Part shown: one piece after another, positions 45,389-53,884 of the stretch
Numbering within the stretch: position 1 is the first letter of the stretch
How the letters are laid out: every line of letters starts with the position of its first letter
From: Ruminococcus sp.
GTDB taxonomy: Bacteria > Bacillota > Clostridia > Oscillospirales > Ruminococcaceae
Reading direction: 5' to 3'
Length of the DNA stretch: 64,000 bases
Assembly (NCBI GenBank): GCA_021201755.1
Contig: JAJQEI010000052.1
Coordinates: 1 to 64,000, forward strand
Program-made: the position numbers and the translations under genes
The notes under the pieces: model-generated
Database searches by the model: none
Told to the model about the DNA's origin: nothing
The model's input: the letters and a program-made list of their open reading frames with translations, nothing else

Positions 45389-46189
45389 TTACCCTTTTGT
45401 CCGACTGGATAAGAAGTATGTCCCCATCGGTTCACCGTCAAACAGGGCGTAAAGCTGTTCTGGATCTCTGCCATTCATGATCACCATGTCGATTCCATTT
45501 TCAGTGGCGATTTTAGCTGCATTGATTTTGGTCGCCATACCGCCGGTACCCAGTGATGTTCCGGAGCCGCCTGCCATCTGCTCGATTTTCTCGTCAATTT
45601 TTTCTACCACACGAATAACCTGTGCGTCCGTGTCTTTTCGAGGATCGGCGGAGTATAAGCCGTTAATATCGGACATAATAATCAGCAAATCTGCATTAAC
45701 CGCCACGGCAACCTTTGCAGAAAGAGAATCGTTTTCACCGATTTCCAATTCCAGTTCGTCAATTGCAACGGTATCGTTTTCATTGACGATGGGAATCACG
45801 CCCAGTTCCAGAAGCCGATGAATGGTGTTTTGTACATGGGGCAGTCGATCATTCGACAACGTTGTTTTTGTCAATAGAATCTGTGCCACGGTTACACCAT
45901 ACTTGGCGAACATATCGTCGTAGATATGCATCAATTCACACTGTCCCACAGCCGCCGCCGCTTGTTTGGAGGGGGTATCTTTGGGACGCTCCGAGAGGTT
46001 TAACTTTCCCACACCCATGCCTACTGCGCCGGAGGAGACGATCAATAGTTCTTTTCCAGCATTGTGCAAATCAGCGAGAATTCGTACCAAATTTGTCATA
46101 CGGCGAATATTCAGCTTTCCAGTTTTATGAGTCAGAGTAGAAGTACCCAATTTCAGCACGATACGTTTTTTTGAAGTGATTTGGATCAT
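45389..46189 (-). CDS. proB: Glutamate 5-kinase, short form
   Basis: First enzyme of proline synthesis, feedback-inhibited by proline in most bacteria. The 266-residue form contains only the amino-acid kinase domain and lacks the C-terminal PUA domain. Motifs are IVLKLGTSTLTHKTG, LIVSSGAVGMGV, VNENDTVAIDELE, and SGTSLGTGGMATKI. It lies at the start of the proB-unknown-proA series, after the small membrane protein gene. Confidence 0.94.
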   Translation of the reverse strand: MIQITSKKRIVLKLGTSTLTHKTGKLNIRRMTNLVRILADLHNAGKELLIVSSGAVGMGVGKLNLSERPKDTPSKQAAAAVGQCELMHIYDDMFAKYGVTVAQILLTKTTLSNDRLPHVQNTIHRLLELGVIPIVNENDTVAIDELELEIGENDSLSAKVAVAVNADLLIIMSDINGLYSADPRKDTDAQVIRVVEKIDEKIEQMAGGSGTSLGTGGMATKINAAKIATENGIDMVIMNGRDPEQLYALFDGEPMGTYFLSSRTKG

Positions 46190-46203
46190 ATAGAAAGTTT
46201 CTC

Positions 46204-46611
46204 CTATTTTTCGTCGAGTTCGTCTGTGCTGCTTTTTTGTGCAGACTTGCGTGGTTGCTGATTTGGGGCGATTTTGTCTGTGTCTAAGGTGTCTGGTGCA
46301 TTTATTTTTTCGTTTGCATCGGCATCCGTGTCGACGTCAGACATATTTTTGTCCTTTCCTCGCCGTATACGAAATACAATCGAGAGTATGATTGCACCGA
46401 GGAGCATAACAAGCTCGAACAGTCCTACCACATGAAACAGCGATTGATTTGACGTATCGATGTAGATAAGGAGGGAGGCGGGCATTGCGATAGCCAAGAT
46501 AAGCTGATAAGGTCTGCGCAGCCGATAATACTGCATCAGGAAAAAGAGACAGGCGACAACACCAAAAAAGATGTGGTATCCCATGCTAATGGGGAATGTG
46601 GTAGCGTCCAT
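46204..46611 (-). CDS. Hypothetical membrane protein, 135 aa
   Basis: Three or four hydrophobic segments (about residues 9-25, 37-50, 58-82) followed by a cytoplasmic tail rich in Asp, Lys, Gln and Ser (MSDVDTDADANEKINAP). Not recognised. It lies between a glycosyltransferase gene and proB and is transcribed with them. The function cannot be inferred. Confidence 0.5.
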   Translation of the reverse strand: MDATTFPISMGYHIFFGVVACLFFLMQYYRLRRPYQLILAIAMPASLLIYIDTSNQSLFHVVGLFELVMLLGAIILSIVFRIRRGKDKNMSDVDTDADANEKINAPDTLDTDKIAPNQQPRKSAQKSSTDELDEK

Positions 46612-46641
46612 AAAACGATTTCCTTTCTGTTACAAGTACTT

Positions 46642-47817
46642 TTATTTTAAAATCAACCGGTCAAATTTTTGCATAATTCGTTTCCAACCGTAATTTTTCA
46701 TCACATAATTTTTTGCGTTGACACATATCTGCATATATGCAATGGAATGCTCCATAAGATATTGCACTGCACCCTCAAATTCAAAGTAATTTTGATAAAA
46801 GAGTCCACCATTGCTGTCGATACAGTGCTGCCGCAGAATTTCGTTGGAACCATTTGCCAGAATTGGAATGGACAGAGACATTGCCTCTAATAAGGAGATG
46901 GACATTCGCTCTTGTTCATAGGGCACCAAGAGTGCCTTTGCACCTGCCATTCCGGCATATTTTTCCTCATCTGAGACAAATCCTAAGGATAAAATATCCG
47001 GTCGTGCAGGAATGTGGCAAGCGTTTTTTCCGATAAGAACCAGTTTTAGCTTACCACCGCAGCGGCGTTTATATTCCATAAAATAACGGATCATTCTCGG
47101 ACAGCCTTTGCTTTCGTCCACACGTCCCACATACAATAAATATGGGTCTGCCAGACCATACTGTTGCCGAAAAGCATTGCTGTCCACCTGATATGGGACG
47201 TCAACGCCTGTTCCCATCACTTCACAGGGAATTGGTTCTGTTCGTGGGAATCGTCGTCGTACGAGCTTTCGTTCGGTATCGGAGAAAAAGACGAAAGCCT
47301 TTGGTTTAATGAAAAGGGATTCGCAAGTGAGAAAGTGGAAACAGGGGATTTCCGCTGCTGCCGGAATGAGAATTGCCCGATCTGTTACCTCTGGTAGTCC
47401 AGCAGTAGTCAGATAGTGATCGAAACCGATGAAAATGAACTTATTGTAGTTTCTCCTGTGCTTGCGAATATAGCGAATGCAGTTCGGAGCAAAAGGACCT
47501 TGTTTTTCAAACCAAGTTTGTTCTTTTGAAAGGTTACGATGGTTTTGTGCCATTTCCTGTAAGTAGGCATCGCTGTATTCTGTAAAGTCGATGGCACGGA
47601 GTTTTTCCACGGAGAATCGCCATACGGTTACGCCGTGGATCGTCTCCACATCTCTCGCATACCAATCCTTCCAAGTGGAAGGGTCGATTGCTTTTGTCGT
47701 CAGCACCTCGACTTCATAGCGATTTGCCAAATGTTCCGCAATCATGCGAGTATAATACTCTGCGCTACCGCTAGCCTCCAGACCATAGCGAGGATTGATT
47801 AGTGCAATTCGTTTCAT
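46642..47817 (-). CDS. Glycosyltransferase, GT4-like
   Basis: A 391-residue GT-B fold enzyme. The C-terminal sugar-nucleotide half has DPYLLYVGRVDESKG, KLKLVLIGKN, ILSLGFVSDEEKY and the E(x7)E-like segment MSISLLEAMSLSIPILANG. The N-terminal half begins IALINPRYGLEASGSAEYYTRMIAE. The end NYFEFEGAVQYLMEH closely resembles the next gene upstream, so the two are tandem relatives. Acceptor and donor cannot be named. It is followed by a small membrane protein gene. Confidence 0.85.
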   Translation of the reverse strand: MKRIALINPRYGLEASGSAEYYTRMIAEHLANRYEVEVLTTKAIDPSTWKDWYARDVETIHGVTVWRFSVEKLRAIDFTEYSDAYLQEMAQNHRNLSKEQTWFEKQGPFAPNCIRYIRKHRRNYNKFIFIGFDHYLTTAGLPEVTDRAILIPAAAEIPCFHFLTCESLFIKPKAFVFFSDTERKLVRRRFPRTEPIPCEVMGTGVDVPYQVDSNAFRQQYGLADPYLLYVGRVDESKGCPRMIRYFMEYKRRCGGKLKLVLIGKNACHIPARPDILSLGFVSDEEKYAGMAGAKALLVPYEQERMSISLLEAMSLSIPILANGSNEILRQHCIDSNGGLFYQNYFEFEGAVQYLMEHSIAYMQICVNAKNYVMKNYGWKRIMQKFDRLILK

Positions 47818-47821
47818 AGAT

Positions 47822-49015
47822 TTACTCCTCTCCGCTTATTTTTTGAAAAAAAGTCTGATAGCGATTGATGATCCTTTGCCAATTAAAATGGGTGCGTACA
47901 TAATCTCTTCCATTCTCGCCCATCTGATTCGCTTCGTCTGGGTGCTCAAGGAGGTATTGTATGCTGCCTTCAAATTCAAAATAATTTCGAAAATATAATC
48001 CGCCATTGGTACGGCGTGCAAAATCCTTTGTGACGGCACACCTTGCGGAAACGAGAACAGGTCTACCGCAGAGCCAGCTTTCCATGAGTACAGGTGCAAA
48101 TCGCTCTTGACCGGAGGGCTGACAGAGTGCGAGTGCCGCCGCCATAGCGTGGTATTTATCCTGTTCGGTCACATATCCCAAATCGTAAACGTCGTCCTGT
48201 ATGGAAACGGGAATTTTTGTGTTTCCCTCGCCAATCAGTACGAGTTGTAGAGGACTATCCGGATGACGATGTTTCAACTCTGCAAAGTAGCACAGCAGCA
48301 GCGGTAGATTCTTGGAAGCGTCCTTACGTCCTACGTATAGCAAATACGGTTGGTGGATTTGAAATGCCTTGCGAAAAATTGTCGCATCCGCTTGAATTTC
48401 CGTTTCAACGCCTGCTCCAATACAAATTTGTTCCGTGGTCGAAAAGTCATAGACACGTCCTGCCAGTTCCATTTCCGTTGCAGTGTGATAAATCATGGCT
48501 TTGGTATGTACATATTCCTGTCGAAATAAGCGCATAGAAAGTGACGCTTCATCTTGAAAGCATGGAATCATCACCGATTTTTCAAGTGCGATTTGAATGC
48601 CAGAATAAGTCGTTCCAAAAGCGTATGGGAGAAAAACATAAAGTGCGTATTCTTCTTCTGCCGTCAATAGGTATTCATAAAGTTGTGGACTATTGATATT
48701 TTCTTCAATATAGGTTTGTTCTTCGGACAGGGATAAGTGCTGACCGGCGTTCATCTTTCGGACGACTTGTTCAAATGCCGTGGTATCTCTCCGATAAGTG
48801 GGAAACCGCCGCACCAGAATATTGTTCACCAGCGACGTGCCTGCGGCATAATAATTTCGGTTCCAATCACTGCGGAAGCCTTGGATACAGGTCGTCAAAA
48901 CTTCTACCTCTGTTCCAGCCTTTTGCAACCGTGCCACCAGTTCTCGCAGTTCTGCTTCAATGCCGTCTGGTTCGTGTTCCCCATACCATGGGATAACAAA
49001 GCCGATTTTTCTCAT
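47822..49015 (-). CDS. Glycosyltransferase, GT4-like
   Basis: A 397-residue GT-B fold enzyme related to its downstream neighbour: both have the form YLLYVGR(K/V)D, VLIGEG/KN, and GGLYFRNYFEFEGSIQYLLEHP near the end. The conserved segment RFAPVLMESWLCGRPVLVS fits the GT4 donor site. It starts with GFVIPWYGEHEPDGIEAELRE. The two paralogues are 4 nt apart. The product may be a decorating or backbone glycosyltransferase of a surface glycan (inference). Confidence 0.84.
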   Translation of the reverse strand: MRKIGFVIPWYGEHEPDGIEAELRELVARLQKAGTEVEVLTTCIQGFRSDWNRNYYAAGTSLVNNILVRRFPTYRRDTTAFEQVVRKMNAGQHLSLSEEQTYIEENINSPQLYEYLLTAEEEYALYVFLPYAFGTTYSGIQIALEKSVMIPCFQDEASLSMRLFRQEYVHTKAMIYHTATEMELAGRVYDFSTTEQICIGAGVETEIQADATIFRKAFQIHQPYLLYVGRKDASKNLPLLLCYFAELKHRHPDSPLQLVLIGEGNTKIPVSIQDDVYDLGYVTEQDKYHAMAAALALCQPSGQERFAPVLMESWLCGRPVLVSARCAVTKDFARRTNGGLYFRNYFEFEGSIQYLLEHPDEANQMGENGRDYVRTHFNWQRIINRYQTFFQKISGEE

Positions 49016-49050
49016 GTTTTTATCACACCTGCCTTTCGTCGGAAATGCGT

Positions 49051-50187
49051 TTAGTACATAATTTTCCCTTTTGGTCGTTGTCGGGGAGAAACGGTTTCGA
49101 GGAAATCTTGTAAGATAGATTGCAATTGCTGTTTCAGCGTGTTGTAGGAAAATTTTTGCTGTTGTCGTCGCTGTTCTGCGATGATTTCTCGTCTCAAATT
49201 CAAATCTGTCAAAATATGATTTGCCAGAAGAGCCGCCTCTAATTCTGCATACGGACCGGCATGATCGTACGGATTGTTGTAAAAATATGCATCTTCTCCC
49301 AAAATAAATCGATGATTTAGGTTGTCGTTCGCCAGAACTGGGACGCCAAAATACATGGCTTCAATCAGCGACGGACAAAATTCTGTATTTCCGCTGGCAT
49401 CTACATATAGGTTAGCCAGGCGAAAATAGCTCAGCTGTTGTGTCACCGTTACTCTGCCAGTAAAAATCACCTGATCCAATTCTAAAGCTTCTACATAGCG
49501 TTTCAACTGATGGGTGTAATACTTGACTTCTGTGTCATCGCCGACGAGAAATAGTCTGGAATGCGCATTGCAATACTTTTGATAATAATAAAAAATCTGA
49601 ATAACGTCTTCCACATGGTGTTGGGGCATCAGAGGTTCTGCATAGAGAAAATTGACACAATTATTGCCTTCATACTGTTCTAAAATTTGTGAATCCGGCG
49701 TTTTGAGAAAGCTTTGAAATGTCGTGATTGGCGGACAGATGGCAATAGGGACTTCGTATTTCAGAACCTGCAGCATCGATTTGTGAAATGATGTTGTACC
49801 AACACAATAGTCAATTTCCAGCGCAATCTCGCAGAGTTCTTCCTGACAGTCTTTGGCATCGAATTCCAGTTTGGTGTGATACTTGTGAAAATCAATGGGT
49901 GGTATACAACCGTGGAATCGCATCAACTTTCGACAAGGAAATTCCGACAGATTTAGCTGTAACGCAGCGTTGATGCACTTGTGATAGATTAACACATCTT
50001 CTCCATTTAGTTTCGAAAAATTTTGTGCAATGGGCAAAATGCCACGTTCTGTCATATATCGAGTGGGTTGGTCGCAATAGACACCGGTTTGCACGCCCAT
50101 ATCCCGTAGTATTTTTGCGATACTCTCCAGTTCTTCCCATATAGAATATGTCAAATGCATACTAGGTACAATTTGGAGAATCTTCAT
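49051..50187 (-). CDS. Glycosyltransferase, GT4-like
   Basis: A 378-residue GT-B enzyme. The C-terminal half has SRLFLVGDDTEVKYY, VIFTGRVTVTQQLSYFR and FCPSLIEAMYFGVPVLANDN, the donor-side motif of GT4 enzymes. The N-terminal half is less typical, with MKILQIVPSMHLTYSIWEELESI. Its start overlaps the end of the coiled-coil gene by 4 nt. Together with the two next genes it forms a three-enzyme glycan module. Confidence 0.83.
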   Translation of the reverse strand: MKILQIVPSMHLTYSIWEELESIAKILRDMGVQTGVYCDQPTRYMTERGILPIAQNFSKLNGEDVLIYHKCINAALQLNLSEFPCRKLMRFHGCIPPIDFHKYHTKLEFDAKDCQEELCEIALEIDYCVGTTSFHKSMLQVLKYEVPIAICPPITTFQSFLKTPDSQILEQYEGNNCVNFLYAEPLMPQHHVEDVIQIFYYYQKYCNAHSRLFLVGDDTEVKYYTHQLKRYVEALELDQVIFTGRVTVTQQLSYFRLANLYVDASGNTEFCPSLIEAMYFGVPVLANDNLNHRFILGEDAYFYNNPYDHAGPYAELEAALLANHILTDLNLRREIIAEQRRQQQKFSYNTLKQQLQSILQDFLETVSPRQRPKGKIMY

Positions 50188-50693
50188 TTCTGTTCCTCCT
50201 CCGACAGCTTGTCTTGGAGCAGTCGAATTTGTTCCTGCATTTGATCCATATTGATGCGCATATTCTTTTGTTGCAGCTCCAGCATTTCGATTCGTTCTAA
50301 TAATGCCCGTGTGCTATGCATTCTAGATTCTTGAATATATAACTCTACCTGTTCCTGTGCTTGCGCCGTGCAGGCGTTCAAGCTGTTTTGTTTGTCAGCA
50401 TAGGGTTCTAGATAGAAGCCAAGCATACGCACGGCAAGGCATTTGAAGAACCGTGCAAAGGGATTTCCAGTGTTTGGGTTGCCGAGCTTTGCAGTACAGC
50501 TGTGGGAGAGATACTCCACGTTGCTATGTAAAATATCAGTATCGAATCGAGCCATATTATCTGTATCCTGAACATCGAGGGGAACGTCAGCGAAGGAGAG
50601 CATATCACTGCTATAGCCCTTTTCTTTGATTTCCTCTCGAATATCCTTCATAATATCGGTTACATTGATGGATGCAGGGCTAGATTTTTCCAT
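50184..50693 (-). CDS. Coiled-coil protein at head of glycosyltransferase operon
   Basis: A 169-residue protein. The N-terminus INVTDIMKDIREEIKEKGYS resembles the short helical segment found at the N-termini of some glycan-cluster methyltransferases and glycosyltransferases in Clostridia. A central conserved-looking patch follows (PFARFFKCLAVRMLGFYLEPYADKQN). The C-terminal 60 residues form a coiled coil (LERIEMLELQQKNMRINMDQM). No catalytic motif was seen. It is translationally coupled to the next gene, so it may be a scaffold or partner of these enzymes (inference). Confidence 0.6.
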   Translation of the reverse strand: MEKSSPASINVTDIMKDIREEIKEKGYSSDMLSFADVPLDVQDTDNMARFDTDILHSNVEYLSHSCTAKLGNPNTGNPFARFFKCLAVRMLGFYLEPYADKQNSLNACTAQAQEQVELYIQESRMHSTRALLERIEMLELQQKNMRINMDQMQEQIRLLQDKLSEEEQK

Positions 50694-50768
50694 TTGAGAT
50701 TCAACCTTTCTTGCCGTGGCACATATTTTATGTCGTCGAAATTTTCATACAACCTTCATATGGTTCTT

Positions 50769-50797
50769 ATTATACATGATTTTGCGTCAAATGTCAA
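50769..50797 (-). promoter_or_regulatory. Promoter for glycosyltransferase-proBA directon
   Basis: On the minus strand, TTGACA (50792-50797) and TATAAT (50769-50774), 17-nt spacer. It is the only strong promoter seen before the whole minus-strand run to proA. Confidence 0.85.
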
Positions 50798-50848
50798 TCT
50801 TTTTTCATGTATTTCCGAAGATTGTGTAGGAAACGGTTTGCATTGTGC

Positions 50849-50878
50849 TTGACATTCTGTGGAAGGTTATGCTAAAAT
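50849..50878 (+). promoter_or_regulatory. Promoter for MFS transporter gene
   Basis: TTGACA (50849-50854) and TAAAAT (50873-50878), 18-nt spacer, divergent from the glycosyltransferase promoter. Confidence 0.75.
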
Positions 50879-50910
50879 AAGTGGAGCGATACTGGAATGG
50901 AGGAGTGTTC

Positions 50911-52125
50911 TTGTCGATTCGTACGAATTTTAAGCATACGACGATAGCCTGTTATATCGGTTATATCACCCAAGCCATTGCAGGCAGTTTTTTGCCGCTT
51001 CTCTTTGTCACCATACAACAGGATTATCATGTATCACTCAGTCAAATCAGCTTTCTTGTTATGTTAAATTTTGGCGTTCAACTTCTTGTCGATTTGATTT
51101 CTACCAAATTTCTGGATTTCATCGGTTACCGTATCGCAATTGTCGCAGCACATATCTTTGCTGCAGTGGGATTTCTTGCACTTGGTATATTGCCAAAACT
51201 TTTGTTACATCCATTTTCTGGAATTTGCATTACTGTTATACTTTACGCCGTTGGTGGCGGACTGATCGAGGTTTTGGTTTCACCCATTGTGGAGGCTTGT
51301 CCGAATGATCGAAAAACCGCTGCAATGAGTATTTTACATTCGTTTTATTGTTGGGGATGTGTTCTGGTAATTTTATTATCTACGCTCTTTTTTACGTTGT
51401 TTGGTATGGAAAATTGGTGGATTCTCAGTATCCTTTGGGCAATGATACCACTATTTAATGCAGCGTATTTTTCCAAAGTGCCGATTCGTACTCTCGTTGA
51501 GGACGGTGAGGGAATGTCCCTTGGCACGCTGATTCGAATGAAGCTATTTTGGCTTTTTGTTTTGCTTATGCTCTGTGCTGGCGCAGCGGAACAGGCAATG
51601 AGTCAGTGGGCATCTGCCTTTGCGGAAAGTGGACTTCAAGTATCGAAAACGGCTGGGGATTTAGCTGGTCCCTGTGGATTTGCAGTGCTTATGGGCATTT
51701 CCCGTGTGCTGCAAGCGAAGCTCAGCAAGAAAATTCCCTTGACTGTCTACTTGTATATCAGTGATGCATTGTGCGTGGGGAGCTATTTATTGGCGACACT
51801 GTTACCGAATGCGATTTTGTCTTTGTGTGGCTGTATTTTATGTGGCTTTTCAGTAGGAGCTATGTGGCCTGGAACGTTTCGTCTTGCTTCGGAATCTTGT
51901 CCCAAAGGTGGAACGGCATTGTTTGCACTGCTGGCACTTGCCGGAGACTGTGGCTGTTCCAGTGGTCCTATGATGGTGGGAATCATATCCGAGGCTTTTG
52001 GAAACCATTTAAAAATAGGTCTGTTTGTTGCGGTCTTGTTTCCCTTGTTGTTCTTGGTGGGGATTTACTTTTGTCGGAAATGGAGGAATAGTTGTGAAAG
52101 TGAAACTACTCGCATTGGATCTTGA
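50911..52125 (+). CDS. Major facilitator superfamily transporter
   Basis: A 404-residue membrane protein with about 12 helices, of the FucP/GlucP-like group. It has the loop DFIGYRIAIVAAHIFAAVGFL after helix 2 and the second-half CGFSVGAMWPGTFRLASESCPKGG, typical of sugar or small-metabolite MFS proteins. TTG at 50911 follows GGAGGAG; the earlier GTG at 50881 has no site. The substrate is not known. The HAD phosphatase gene starts inside its end, so coupled expression is likely. Confidence 0.85.
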   Translation: MSIRTNFKHTTIACYIGYITQAIAGSFLPLLFVTIQQDYHVSLSQISFLVMLNFGVQLLVDLISTKFLDFIGYRIAIVAAHIFAAVGFLALGILPKLLLHPFSGICITVILYAVGGGLIEVLVSPIVEACPNDRKTAAMSILHSFYCWGCVLVILLSTLFFTLFGMENWWILSILWAMIPLFNAAYFSKVPIRTLVEDGEGMSLGTLIRMKLFWLFVLLMLCAGAAEQAMSQWASAFAESGLQVSKTAGDLAGPCGFAVLMGISRVLQAKLSKKIPLTVYLYISDALCVGSYLLATLLPNAILSLCGCILCGFSVGAMWPGTFRLASESCPKGGTALFALLALAGDCGCSSGPMMVGIISEAFGNHLKIGLFVAVLFPLLFLVGIYFCRKWRNSCESETTRIGS

Positions 52126-52927
52126 TGAGACGACCTTGAATCGAAATGGTGAATTAACCGATATAACAAGGCAAGCGTTGGAACAGGTTATTGCAAAGGG
52201 CATTATTCTCGTGGCTGCAAGCGGCAGATCGCTGATCGCATTGCCGGAGGAAATCCGAAAATTTTCCGGCATTCGCTATGGTGTTGTGTCGAATGGTGCA
52301 GCGGTTTTTGAAATGTGGACAGAAAAATGCTTGCAGCAGCTGCATATTTGCGCAAACGCTCTAGAAGCGATGCTGTCTCTTTGGCAACAAGAACCAGAAG
52401 TGATCTTAGAAGTGGGAATTGATGGTCAAATGTACGCACCGGCAGATTATGTTGCGAATCCGGCTGCCTTTCGACGAAGTGACTATGTGGTGGAATATGT
52501 ACAGCGAACGAGAAAGCCGGTTTCAGATATGCACCGTTTTTTTCGGACGCATATACAAGAAATAGAGAGCGTCGACTTGATTTGTGCTGATATAACCCTG
52601 CGGGATCGCATAGCGGAAAAGGTACGTCAAATAGTGCCGGAGGTGTATGTGACCTCTTCTGTACCGCAAATGGTAGAAATTGCCAATAAGAACGCCGGAA
52701 AAGCCAATGGACTGCGTTTTTTGGCACAGCGAGAGGCGATTCAACCGGCAGAGATTATGGCGTGCGGCAATGCAGATAACGACAGCGAAATGCTTCAATT
52801 TGCCGGATTGGGTGTAGCGGTTGCCAACGCTACGCCACGGTGTCTGGCAGCAGCAGATGTTGTGACAGCTGCTCATGATGCGGACGGTGTAGCTAAGGCG
52901 ATTTTTCAGTATATTATAAATGCGTAA
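52094..52927 (+). CDS. Cof-type HAD-superfamily phosphatase
   Basis: A 277-residue sugar- or nucleotide-phosphate phosphatase of the Cof group. Motif I is LALDLDETTLNRNG (two Asp), motif II ILVAASGRS, and motif III/IV is MACGNADNDSEML. GTG at 52094 lies within the MFS gene (32-nt overlap) after GGAGG. Coupling to a transporter suggests dephosphorylation of an imported compound (inference). A weak hairpin overlaps the stop. Confidence 0.88.
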   Translation: MKVKLLALDLDETTLNRNGELTDITRQALEQVIAKGIILVAASGRSLIALPEEIRKFSGIRYGVVSNGAAVFEMWTEKCLQQLHICANALEAMLSLWQQEPEVILEVGIDGQMYAPADYVANPAAFRRSDYVVEYVQRTRKPVSDMHRFFRTHIQEIESVDLICADITLRDRIAEKVRQIVPEVYVTSSVPQMVEIANKNAGKANGLRFLAQREAIQPAEIMACGNADNDSEMLQFAGLGVAVANATPRCLAAADVVTAAHDADGVAKAIFQYIINA

Positions 52928-52945
52928 GAATACGCAAAATATAGA

Positions 52946-52975
52946 TTGACAACAAGATTCGTTTTGTGTTATAAT
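52946..52975 (+). promoter_or_regulatory. Promoter for second sugar transferase gene
   Basis: TTGACA (52946-52951) and TATAAT (52970-52975), 18-nt spacer, 36 nt before ATG. Confidence 0.8.
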
Positions 52976-53010
52976 GGTTATGATATAAATGAACATTAGG
53001 AGATAGAAAG

Positions 53011-53797
53011 ATGGTTCAAAAAAGAGGTAATATTACAGAAGAATTTGTTTCTGCGTACATAATTCAATCCTTAAAAGAAAATCCAAAGGGTGTGATTTCT
53101 TATTCGGTTTTGGAATTTGACGATCGTGCACTGGATTTACTTTCTACTGGCATAGCGGAGACACTAAAATATGCAACTATAAAACCGGCTGGTGGAAAAT
53201 TATACTGTCTGGTGAAACGATTTATCGATATTGTCTTGTCGGCTTTGGGGATGATTATTCTGGCGATTCCAAGTGCCATTGTTGCTTTTCTGATTTGGAA
53301 TGAAGATGGCGGATCGCTGCTGTTTTCTCAAATCTGCTTGACAGAGAATGGAAAGCCTTTTCGAATGTATAAATTCCGTTCGATGTGTGGATGCAGAAGA
53401 GAAATTTGCAGATGTACAGACGCAAAATGAAACGGATGGAAAGGCGTTTAAAGTGGAACATGATCCATGTGTGACAAAAATCGGGCGTTTTATCCGAAAG
53501 ACGTCAATTGATGAAATTCCACAGCTTTGGAATATTTTGAAAGGAGATATGTCCATCATTGGAATATGCCCACCTCTCCCACGGGAGGTGGTGTTATATA
53601 CACCCTATGAGATGAATCGATTGACGGTGAAAGTGGGACTCGGCACAATTGCACAAGTGGCGGGCAGAAGCGATTTGCCGTTTCAGGAATGGGTAGATCT
53701 GGATATTACATATATTCAAAAGCGCAGTCTGCGGCTTGATATAAAAATCTTCTTTCAAATGGTTTTCGCAGTCATTCGAAGAGATGGAGCGAAATAA
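53011..53797 (+). pseudogene. Sugar-phosphate transferase, frameshifted
   Basis: A relative of the intact gene at 27842-28561. Upstream, a 60-residue N-terminal part leads into the membrane helix (FIDIVLSALGMIILAIPSAI) and MYKFRSMC. At 53384-53390 the sequence ATGTGTGGA lacks one GT, which shifts the frame. With TGTGTG restored it continues as VDAEEKFADVQTQNETDG and KIGRFIRKTSIDEIPQLWN to the end at 53797. The normally invariant GPRPPLP reads GICPPLP, and other Arg positions read Cys (QICLT, DPCVTK), so the gene seems to be decaying rather than only mis-sequenced. Confidence 0.82.
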
Positions 53798-53884
53798 GAT
53801 GACATCATTGTCCATTCATGAAAGGCGATAGATTTTCATTTCGATTCTTTATTTTCTAACCTTTAAAAAGGAGTAACTTTTATT

